From NCBI GenBank assembly GCA_900319655.1, contig ONPH01000007.1, forward strand, positions 1 to 30,894: 30,894 nucleotides of DNA, in the 5' to 3' direction. Origin of the DNA: an uncultured Eubacteriales bacterium (GTDB lineage Bacteria; Bacillota; Clostridia; Oscillospirales; Acutalibacteraceae). Both the position numbers and the translations under genes were made by a program. This document shows positions 1 to 5,263 of this stretch, piece by piece (position 1 is the stretch's first letter; every line of letters starts with the position of its first letter). The notes beneath the pieces were generated by a model. It was given only the letters and a program-made list of their open reading frames with translations. It made no database searches and was not told the origin of the DNA.

Positions 1-113
1 ACCTCACTGTCAGCGTCGGGGGCAACTTCGGCAGAATTTACCGAGATTACGCCTATTGTACAAATTACGCACAAAGTCAAAACAAGAGCAAGTATTTTTT
101 TGAATTTCGACAT
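1..113 (-). CDS. Secreted or surface protein, N-terminal part only
   Basis: Only the first 37 codons and two bases lie in the window; the gene runs off the left edge. The ATG at 113-111 follows a perfect AGGAGG site about six bases upstream. The visible part is a signal peptide: a lysine-rich start (MSKFKK), a long hydrophobic core of Leu, Val and Ile, and a likely signal peptidase I site after Asn-Ser-Ala near residue 28. The mature part starts acidic (EVAPDADSE). The protein is therefore exported, but nothing shows its function. It is read away from the HAD gene on its right, from which it is separated by about 180 bases. Confidence 0.75.
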   Translation of the reverse strand, partial: MSKFKKILALVLTLCVICTIGVISVNSAEVAPDADSE

Positions 114-251
114 AGATACTCCTCCTTATAAAAGACTATACAATAATATTATAAATGAAGCGCAATCTTTGTTTATTTTTTTGAGAATTATATTTTTTCT
201 CCCCTGCCAAAGATTTACCCTTTAAATTAGGCAATTTAACTAAAGGAAGCG

Positions 252-286
252 CAAAAAAGAAAAACGCGGACAAAGCAGTCCGCGTT
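252..286 (-). terminator. Rho-independent terminator of the Cof-type HAD gene
   Basis: A perfect 9-bp stem (263-271 with 278-286) closes a 6-base loop and is followed on the minus strand by a T-rich run (252-262). It begins five bases after the stop codon of the HAD phosphatase gene, so it ends that transcript and separates it from the exported-protein gene. Confidence 0.85.
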
Positions 287-290
287 AAAA

Positions 291-1097
291 TTATAAAACA
301 TATTTTTCTATTGTTTTGGCAACGCCGTCGTCATCATTCGACTCGCAGATATACGCGGCGATTTTTTTGACCTCGTCCTCGCCGTTTTCCATAGCCACGC
401 CCATTCCGGCGTAACCGATCATCGTCATATCGTTGTAGTGGTCTCCGAAGGCGATTAGCTCCTCGCGCTGAATACCGATTTGCGGCAAAAGCTGAGCGAG
501 CATTGCGCCCTTGGAAACTCCGAACGGCATAATCTCCAGAAAATACGGAGCGCTCTTGTAGATATCGAGCAGGCCGTCGTAGCGCTTTTTAAGAAGAACC
601 TGGCAGGCGTCGAGCACGTCGGGCTCGCCTGCGACGAGAATTTTGTTGATGTCAAACTTTATTGCCGACACAAAATCGTCAACCACAACCATATCGGTCT
701 TGAGCACATCGTGCTCGATATAGGTGTAGTCGTTCACCTTATTGTTGGCGAAGATTTTTTTGTCGTCCCAGGACATTACGGTTACGTTGTAGTCGGAAAG
801 AACGTTCACGATATCGCTTAAATATTCAAGCGGAAAGTTCCTGCTGACTATCGTCCTGCCGGTGGCACATTCGATAATCTTGCCGCCGTTAAAGGACATT
901 ATGTAGCCGCCGTAATGAGCGAGCATTAAATCCTCCGCAATCGGATAAACTCCGATGGGGTGCCGTCCCGAGGTAATAATTACCTTTTTTCCCTTTTTTT
1001 GAGCCTCAAGCAGGGCGTAACGGTTGCGCGGAGAAACTTCCTTTTTAGAGTTTGTGAGTGTACCGTCAAGGTCAACCGCGATTAATTTGTAATCCAT
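291..1097 (-). CDS. Cof-type HAD-IIB family phosphatase
   Basis: A 268-residue cytoplasmic hydrolase of the haloacid dehalogenase superfamily, Cof/YidA type. These enzymes remove phosphate from sugar phosphates, flavin nucleotides or other small metabolites. Motif I (DLDGTL, residues 9-14) gives the nucleophile Asp9 and acid/base Asp11; motif II is TSGR near residue 42; the conserved Lys is in SKGAML and motif IV is GDHYNDM, which binds magnesium. The length is normal for the family and the large insert between motifs II and III is the C2B cap. The gene has its own promoter and terminator, so it is probably monocistronic. The Shine-Dalgarno site is weak (GGTGAT). The substrate cannot be told from sequence. 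Confidence 0.9.
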   Translation of the reverse strand: MDYKLIAVDLDGTLTNSKKEVSPRNRYALLEAQKKGKKVIITSGRHPIGVYPIAEDLMLAHYGGYIMSFNGGKIIECATGRTIVSRNFPLEYLSDIVNVLSDYNVTVMSWDDKKIFANNKVNDYTYIEHDVLKTDMVVVDDFVSAIKFDINKILVAGEPDVLDACQVLLKKRYDGLLDIYKSAPYFLEIMPFGVSKGAMLAQLLPQIGIQREELIAFGDHYNDMTMIGYAGMGVAMENGEDEVKKIAAYICESNDDDGVAKTIEKYVL

Positions 1098-1152
1098 AAA
1101 ATCACCAATTATCGTTATTCACACAATCAACAGCGCATTTCACGCTATATAT

Positions 1153-1181
1153 AGTATAACACAACCTTGTGAAAAATGCAA
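1153..1181 (-). promoter_or_regulatory. Sigma-A type promoter for the Cof-type HAD gene
   Basis: On the minus strand, TTGCAT (1176-1181) and TATACT (1153-1158) are spaced by 17 bp. They lie about 55 bases before the HAD start codon. The -10 box is good and the -35 box is weak. Confidence 0.55.
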
Positions 1182-1189
1182 ATTTTGTA

Positions 1190-1504
1190 TTATAGTTGCC
1201 TTGCCTGATATTTTTTGAGGTCAACGTGGTTTTCGAGCACCTCTATCCCTTCCTGTTCGAGCAAGTCCTTTTGAACGTTAACACCGCCAAAAACGAAGGC
1301 ATCAGCGAGCCTGCCCTTGGAATTTACAACCCTGTGGCAGGGGATTTCACCGAACGCAGGATTTTTATGCAGCGCGTTGCCGACAGCCCTCGCCGCGCCG
1401 CCGTTGCCTGCCGCCGCGGCGACCTGCCCGTAGGTTGCGACCTTTCCGCGCGGAATCCGCTTGACCGCGGCATACACCCTTTGGGTAAAGCTTACAGTAT
1501 CCAT
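1190..1504 (-). CDS. Single-domain O6-alkylguanine-DNA methyltransferase (MGMT family)
   Basis: A 104-residue protein matching only the C-terminal DNA-binding and catalytic domain of Ogt/Ada/MGMT. These proteins move alkyl groups from damaged guanine to their own cysteine. The acceptor motif PCHRV is present, so this is not an alkyltransferase-like (ATL) protein, in which Trp replaces that Cys. The recognition helix (TYGQVAAAAG) and the arginine finger (AARAVGNAL) are also present. The N-terminal Ada-type domain is missing, so it may be a damage sensor or a slow enzyme. The frame opens at a TTG (1507), but I choose the ATG at 1504, which shares its A with the TGA of the upstream small gene. 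It is the last gene of the lexA operon. Confidence 0.85.
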   Translation of the reverse strand: MDTVSFTQRVYAAVKRIPRGKVATYGQVAAAAGNGGAARAVGNALHKNPAFGEIPCHRVVNSKGRLADAFVFGGVNVQKDLLEQEGIEVLENHVDLKKYQARQL

Positions 1505-1677
1505 CAATTTTGTTTTTGTACTATTTTATACTCGTCGTAGAGCTGAAAATAGCTGCAGCCCTTGACGCTTTGCGTAAGAAACCTTGCCATCTCGTCCTCG
1601 TCGAGGCTAACGGAGCAGTAATCGCCGAGCTCCTCGTCCGCGACAAAGTGAGCGCACATCTCGCACATATCCGCCAT
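1504..1677 (-). CDS. Small four-cysteine protein, DUF6472-like
   Basis: A 57-residue open frame starting with ATG at 1677 after a good GAGGTGG site. The protein has cysteines at 5, 8, 21 and 41, an acidic stretch (SLDEDEM, residues 24-30) and ends in YDEYKIVQKQN. From memory it matches the small clostridial family DUF6472, which shares the pattern CxxC, LDEDEM and DEYKIV; no function is known for it. Four cysteines in so short a chain suggest a bound metal ion, which is an inference. It starts 9 bases after the LOG gene stops, and its TGA overlaps the ATG of the methyltransferase, so the two are probably translated together. Confidence 0.8.
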   Translation of the reverse strand: MADMCEMCAHFVADEELGDYCSVSLDEDEMARFLTQSVKGCSYFQLYDEYKIVQKQN

Positions 1678-1686
1678 ATGTCCACC

Positions 1687-2253
1687 TCAGTTATACTTAT
1701 TATACATAAACGCCTTGTAGTTATCGAGCTGTTCGATAACCTCCTCCTCGGTATTGGCGACGGTGTAGATTTTGTTGACCTCATCCGACATAAAATTCTT
1801 TTCGACCGAGGCTTTCATCATCGCCAAAAGCTCGTCGTAATATCCCTTGTAATTATAAATTATAATCGGCTTTGAATGCCTGCCGAGCTGTTTGAGGGTA
1901 AGCACCTCGAAGAATTCCTCAAATGTGCCGATTCCGCCGGCACAGATTATGAACGCGTCGGATTCGTCCTCCATAATGCCCTTGCGCTCGCGCATAGTTT
2001 CTGTAAAAATTATTTCGTCGGCGTAGTCAGCCAAAACGTCCATTTCCTTAAAAAACAACGGACTGATGCCGATAATCCTGCCGCCTGCCGCCTTTGCTCC
2101 GCGCGAAACCGCGCCCATTACTCCGTAGCGGCCTGCTCCGAACAAAACCGTCTTGCCTTTTTCGGCAAGCGTCTGTCCGAGGTGTTCAGCCGAATCAAGG
2201 AATTCCCTGTCTATGCTCTCGCTTGAAGAGCCGAACACACAAATTGTCTGCAT
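1687..2253 (-). CDS. LOG family protein, nucleotide 5'-monophosphate phosphoribohydrolase type
   Basis: A 188-residue Rossmann-fold protein of the TIGR00730/LOG family, whose characterised members split the N-glycosidic bond of cytokinin riboside or purine nucleoside monophosphates. The family signature is visible as GAGRYGVMGA (39-48), MRERK (87-91) and AGGIGTFEEF (105-114). The last motif normally reads PGGxGTxxE, so its Pro is Ala here, while the catalytic Arg and Glu are kept. The length is normal. A strong GGAGG site precedes the ATG. It lies 30 bases downstream of lexA and 9 bases upstream of the four-cysteine gene, inside the presumed SOS operon. The physiological substrate in bacteria is uncertain. 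Confidence 0.88.
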   Translation of the reverse strand: MQTICVFGSSSESIDREFLDSAEHLGQTLAEKGKTVLFGAGRYGVMGAVSRGAKAAGGRIIGISPLFFKEMDVLADYADEIIFTETMRERKGIMEDESDAFIICAGGIGTFEEFFEVLTLKQLGRHSKPIIIYNYKGYYDELLAMMKASVEKNFMSDEVNKIYTVANTEEEVIEQLDNYKAFMYNKYN

Positions 2254-2283
2254 AAATATCCTCCAAACTGTCTGCCGTAATTA

Positions 2284-2871
2284 TCAGTAATTTCTGATAA
2301 GCGAGATTACCTTGCCGAGCAAAATCACCTCGTCAACGATAATCGGTTCGTAATCGTCGTTTTCAGGCTGTAATCTGTAATGACCGTCCTCTTTATAAAA
2401 GCGCTTGACCGTCGCGCTGTCCTCCACGAGGGCAACGACAATCTCGCCGTTCTCCGCGACGGGAGTACGGTGGACAATTACGATATCGTCGTTCAGAATT
2501 CCGGCATTTATCATACTTTCGCCCTGAATTCTGAGCGCGAAAAGCTCTTTTCCGCGCTTTAGCTTTTCGGGAACGGGCACATAACATTCTATGTCCTCAA
2601 TCGCCACAATAGGATTGCCTGCGGCAACCTTTCCGAGAACCGGAACGCTGACGCTTTTTTCCTCGCCTGTAATCTGTATGCACCTGTTAACGCCGTGCTC
2701 ACGCACGATATAGCCCTTGTCCTCAAGGTGCTTTAGGTGGTAGTGGACGGTTGACGTGGAGCTTAGTCCCGTGTTTTCGCAAATCTCGCGAACCGAGGGA
2801 ACTCTTCCGTTTTCGGAGCACTCCTTTAGGTATTCAAAAATCTTAATCTGGCTTTTGCTGAGCTGTTTCAT
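2284..2871 (-). CDS. lexA: LexA repressor
   Basis: A 195-residue SOS-response repressor. The N-terminal winged helix covers about residues 1-68, with recognition-helix residues SSTSTVHYHLKHLE. The C-terminal S24 peptidase domain has the self-cleavage bond Ala84-Gly85 (VAAGNP), catalytic Ser119 (QGESM) and Lys156 (ATVKRF), so RecA-stimulated autocleavage should work. Its own promoter overlaps a good LexA box about 105 bases upstream, so it should repress itself. It heads an operon with LOG, four-cysteine and alkylguanine methyltransferase genes. The first Met is chosen because it follows a GAGGGG-type ribosome binding site. Confidence 0.96.
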   Translation of the reverse strand: MKQLSKSQIKIFEYLKECSENGRVPSVREICENTGLSSTSTVHYHLKHLEDKGYIVREHGVNRCIQITGEEKSVSVPVLGKVAAGNPIVAIEDIECYVPVPEKLKRGKELFALRIQGESMINAGILNDDIVIVHRTPVAENGEIVVALVEDSATVKRFYKEDGHYRLQPENDDYEPIIVDEVILLGKVISLIRNY

Positions 2872-2891
2872 ATCGGCACACCCCTCATATC

Positions 2892-2925
2892 AAGGCAACA
2901 CCGCGCAGTTTACGGTGCACGCCTT
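2892..2925 (-). promoter_or_regulatory. Leader hairpin of lexA
   Basis: An interrupted stem in the presumed 5' untranslated region: AAGGC (2892-2896) pairs with GCCTT (2921-2925), and CACCG (2899-2903) pairs with CGGTG (2913-2917), around a 9-base loop. It lies between the promoter and the ribosome binding site. No T run follows it, so it is more likely to affect stability or translation than to terminate. Confidence 0.45.
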
Positions 2926-2946
2926 AGTTTAAACCTTTTCAATAGT

Positions 2947-2975
2947 ATTGTACCACATAGCTTCGAAAAAATCAA
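2947..2975 (-). promoter_or_regulatory. Sigma-A type promoter of the lexA operon
   Basis: TTGATT (2970-2975) and TACAAT (2947-2952) on the minus strand are separated by exactly 17 bp. The expected transcript starts near 2940, giving a leader of about 70 bases. Confidence 0.7.
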
Positions 2976-2985
2976 ACATTTGTTC
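2974..2985. promoter_or_regulatory. LexA box (SOS operator)
   Basis: Read on the minus strand the site is GAACAAATGTTT, one base from the Gram-positive consensus GAAC-N4-GTTC. It overlaps the lexA -35 box by two bases, a position where bound LexA would block RNA polymerase. Confidence 0.75.
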
Positions 2986-3059
2986 ACGGTTTTTACAACT
3001 TTTTTCAAAAAAATTTAGGAAAATTTATTTCAGTATATGTTCAGTTTAATTTCACACAG

Positions 3060-3087
3060 TTTTCATATTTATGTTGTTTAATATAAC
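3060..3087 (+). promoter_or_regulatory. Possible promoter for a small RNA divergent from lexA
   Basis: TTTTCA (3060-3065) and TATAAC (3082-3087) with a 16-bp spacer. The match is moderate. It points at a 120-130 base non-coding stretch that ends in a strong terminator. Confidence 0.4.
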
Positions 3088-3093
3088 TGTACT

Positions 3094-3220
3094 CAAAAGA
3101 CGGAACCGCAACCGTAGAGTATTGTTCTACCCTCCTCAACACGGGTGAGTTCAAAACCCGTGATTGTACCCCTCATTTTTTACAGATAGAAAACGCCCGA
3201 ACCTCATCGGGCGTTTTCCT
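3094..3220 (+). ncRNA. Candidate small regulatory RNA with C-rich loops
   Basis: No open reading frame fits this stretch, but it folds in order: a short stem ACGG/CCGT (3100-3103 with 3112-3115), which competes with GTAGA/TCTAC (3114-3118 with 3126-3130, 7-base loop); a 7-bp stem CACGGGT/ACCCGTG (3140-3146 with 3156-3162, 9-base loop); and an 11-bp terminator hairpin. The parts predicted single-stranded carry C-rich motifs: CCCTCCTCA (3130-3138), CCCCTCA (3169-3175) and the terminator loop ACCTCA (3201-3206). Such unpaired CCTC motifs resemble the ribosome-binding-site-blocking loops of known Firmicute sRNAs. It matches no RNA family I can name. Confidence 0.45.
3190..3220 (+). terminator. 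Rho-independent terminator of the candidate small RNA
   Basis: An 11-bp perfect stem (3190-3200 with 3207-3217) with a 6-base loop; the stem ends in four T and is followed by a T-rich run. No protein gene precedes it on the plus strand, which is the main reason to propose an RNA gene here. Confidence 0.75.
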
Positions 3221-3266
3221 TTATTTTAAATCGTTTCATAGGTTTGTTGGTGACTTAACTTTTGTT

Positions 3267-3423
3267 CTCGACTTATAAGTTTCAGTTATAACTTACGTTG
3301 GCAAATTCCTATTTAAATGTTTGCTGTTATTCAATCTTGTCTCGACTTATAGTTTCGGTGAAATCTTACGTTGGCAAATTCTTCTTTATACGTTTGATGT
3401 TATTCAAACTGTTCTCGACTTAT
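3267..3423. repeat. Tandem repeat with a 73-74 bp unit, two and a bit copies
   Basis: The block CTCGACTTAT recurs at 3267, 3341 and 3414 (the last copy reads CTCGACTTAT up to 3423), and TTACGTTGGCAAATTC recurs 73 bases apart at 3293 and 3366. Units one and two are similar along their whole length with scattered changes. The third copy is cut off by the end of the HAD gene at 3429. No open frame or strong hairpin explains it. Confidence 0.75.
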
Positions 3424-3428
3424 AATTT

Positions 3429-4079
3429 TCAGCAAGTCTCCGCTATCCTAATAACATCCTCCAAACCGTTCGCTATGTCGAACAGCAGGGGCTTAATCTC
3501 CTCTGTCGGTTGGTCGAGGTCGGGAACCATCACCGTTTTACAACCTGCCGCGTTTGCCGAGCGAATTCCGTTTGGCGAATCCTCGAGCGCTATGCAGTCC
3601 TTCGGCGCAAGCTTCAGCTTTTCCGCGGCATACAAATATATATCGGGCGCAGGCTTGCCGTGCTCTACCATCCTCGCACTGCAAACCTCGTCAAAACACT
3701 CTAACAATCCCACCATATCAAGGTATTTCTTTGCTCTGTCGACCGGAGTAGCGGTTGCCAGGGCTGTTTTTATGCCTTTTTCCTTTAAATAGCGCAAAAG
3801 CGTTTCCGCTCCGGACTTAGCTTCAATTCCGTTTTTCTCGACAAAGCTGTCCATCAGCTCGACGCGCTTATTACGAACCTTGTCATAGTCGAAATCTTCT
3901 CCGAAAAATCCCTGCAAGCGTTTAATCGCATACGGTCTTGCCATTGAGCGGATACTCAGCGCGTGAAACTTTTGCATGGGATAGCCGTAAAAATTGCCTG
4001 CCTCGCACCAAAAGCGCACATACAGCTTTTCGCTGTCGAGAATTACGCCGTCCATATCTGAAATTACACCTTTAATCAT
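3429..4079 (-). CDS. HAD-IA family phosphatase, beta-phosphoglucomutase-like
   Basis: A 216-residue HAD hydrolase. Motif I is SDMDGVILDSE, with nucleophile Asp8 and acid/base Asp10; motif II is ATATP; the conserved Lys is in HGKPAPDIY; motif IV is LEDSPNGI. The four-helix cap between motifs I and II fits the phosphoglycolate phosphatase / beta-phosphoglucomutase branch. I start it at the ATG at 4079, preceded by AAAGGAG, and not at the first Met of the open frame 14 codons earlier, because motif I then sits at the usual distance from the N-terminus. The start lies inside the end of the EamA gene (8-base overlap), so the two are co-translated. The substrate is unknown. Confidence 0.88.
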   Translation of the reverse strand: MIKGVISDMDGVILDSEKLYVRFWCEAGNFYGYPMQKFHALSIRSMARPYAIKRLQGFFGEDFDYDKVRNKRVELMDSFVEKNGIEAKSGAETLLRYLKEKGIKTALATATPVDRAKKYLDMVGLLECFDEVCSARMVEHGKPAPDIYLYAAEKLKLAPKDCIALEDSPNGIRSANAAGCKTVMVPDLDQPTEEIKPLLFDIANGLEDVIRIAETC

Positions 4080-4995
4080 CTTCCCTGCTCCTTTTATTAT
4101 AATTAACGAGAAAAATTCCAAGTGAAATCAGCGCTAAAGCCAAAAATGTTTCTATCCTCAAAATGTCCTCGCGGAGAACTACTCCCGACAAAACCGTGCC
4201 GAACACCGGAACGAGCAAATTGAAAACCGAGATTTTGCCTGCCGGATGATACTTCAACAGCGCTGTCCAAATCGTGAACGCCGCCGCCGAGACAAACGCG
4301 AGCCAGAGCAAAATCAGAACTCCGTTTCCTTTCGCAAGGTTCAGTCCGCCGCCCATTATCAGTCCTGCGGCGAGCAAAACGAGCGACCCTGCGATAAGCT
4401 GAAACGCCGTGAGCCTTACGGGGTCAACTTTTCCTGCGGATTTTTTCGCAATGATATTTCCAAACGCCGCGCAGACGGTCGAGCAGAAAATCATCACGTC
4501 ACCGAAAAGCGTTCCTCCCCCGCCGAAGCCGAAGTTATTGATTGCCAAAACTCCTGCAAAGCCGAGCGCACAGCCCAAAATTTTTACAACCGTAATCTTC
4601 TCCTTAAAGAACAGCGCCGCTAAGCCTACAGTTATAAACGACGCGCAGGCGGTGATTATCGAGGTCGACGTGCCGCTGGTGAAACCGATACCTATATATG
4701 TAAATAGATACTGCGCCGCTGTCTGGACAAGCCCCAGTTTTATGACCGGCAACAGCTCGTCCTTTTTGATAAGCGTCATCCTGCGTTCTTTGAAGCAGCA
4801 GAAAATATACACCATTATTCCGGCTATCAAAAACCGTGCTCCGGCAAAGACGAGCTTTGTTCCGATGTCGCCGTCCGCCACCTCAAACTCGGCGTAGCCG
4901 AGCTTTATAAACGGAAAAGCCGTGCCCCACAGCAATGTACAGAACACCGCGGCAACATAGGCAAATATTCTGTTTTTCAGCAGCTTTTCTATCAT
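4072..4995 (-). CDS. EamA family (DMT superfamily) transporter
   Basis: A 307-residue integral membrane protein with about ten hydrophobic helices in two EamA repeats. It starts with a cytoplasmic basic end and FCTLLWGTAFPFIKLGYAE, typical of the drug/metabolite transporter superfamily. Members export amino acids, sugars or metabolites. A good AGAAGGA site precedes the ATG, and the last eight bases overlap the HAD phosphatase gene. The pairing may mean that the two act on related metabolites, but the sequence does not show the substrate. Confidence 0.9.
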   Translation of the reverse strand: MIEKLLKNRIFAYVAAVFCTLLWGTAFPFIKLGYAEFEVADGDIGTKLVFAGARFLIAGIMVYIFCCFKERRMTLIKKDELLPVIKLGLVQTAAQYLFTYIGIGFTSGTSTSIITACASFITVGLAALFFKEKITVVKILGCALGFAGVLAINNFGFGGGGTLFGDVMIFCSTVCAAFGNIIAKKSAGKVDPVRLTAFQLIAGSLVLLAAGLIMGGGLNLAKGNGVLILLWLAFVSAAAFTIWTALLKYHPAGKISVFNLLVPVFGTVLSGVVLREDILRIETFLALALISLGIFLVNYNKRSREDD

Positions 4996-5026
4996 AAAAA
5001 TCCTTCTCTAATTACAACTTATACAT

Positions 5027-5056
5027 ATAATAACACAAACCGCAAACACATTTCAA
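5027..5056 (-). promoter_or_regulatory. Promoter for the EamA-HAD operon
   Basis: TTGAAA (5051-5056) and TATTAT (5027-5032) on the minus strand, with an 18-bp spacer, about 30 bases before the EamA start codon. Confidence 0.5.
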
Positions 5057-5118
5057 TATAATTTTATTCTCCGAAAACTTTGTTATAAAATTGTCAAATC
5101 TACATAATGCACGAAGAA

Positions 5119-5172
5119 AACCGAATTTTTATATAAATAAATCGTCACGGCCACGCACACAAAAATCCGGTT
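5119..5172. repeat. Inverted repeat just upstream of the amylase promoter
   Basis: AACCGAATTTTT (5119-5130) is matched by AAAAATCCGGTT (5161-5172), 11 of 12 positions complementary, with 30 bases between. It ends six bases before the amylase -35 box. It could be a binding site for a regulator or a weak transcript end; no known operator is recognised. Confidence 0.4.
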
Positions 5173-5178
5173 ACATAC

Positions 5179-5206
5179 TTGAAATAATTTACCAAAATGT
5201 TATAAT
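5179..5206 (+). promoter_or_regulatory. Sigma-A type promoter of the amylase gene
   Basis: TTGAAA (5179-5184) and a perfect TATAAT (5201-5206) with a 16-bp spacer. The expected transcript starts near 5213. Confidence 0.75.
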
Positions 5207-5218
5207 TATAATGAATGA

Positions 5219-5241
5219 ATTTGCGGCATTTTTACGCAAAT
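5219..5241 (+). promoter_or_regulatory. 5' hairpin in the amylase leader
   Basis: A perfect 7-bp stem, ATTTGCG (5219-5225) with CGCAAAT (5235-5241), and a 9-base loop. It starts about six bases from the predicted transcript start and ends before the ribosome binding site at 5249-5256. Such 5'-end hairpins often stabilise messages. Confidence 0.5.
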
Positions 5242-5263
5242 AATTTAGAAAGGAAGTTTTGAA

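Noticed and set aside
1190..1504. Alkyltransferase-like (ATL) protein
   Set aside because: The active-site Cys is present in PCHRV; ATL proteins have Trp there.
3140..3175. tRNA T-arm-like element (GTTCAAA loop)
   Set aside because: The stem is 7 bp and the loop 9 bases, and no acceptor stem, D arm or CCA end matches it.
3267..3423. CRISPR array
   Set aside because: Adjacent diverged units without fixed repeats and unique spacers, and no cas genes nearby.
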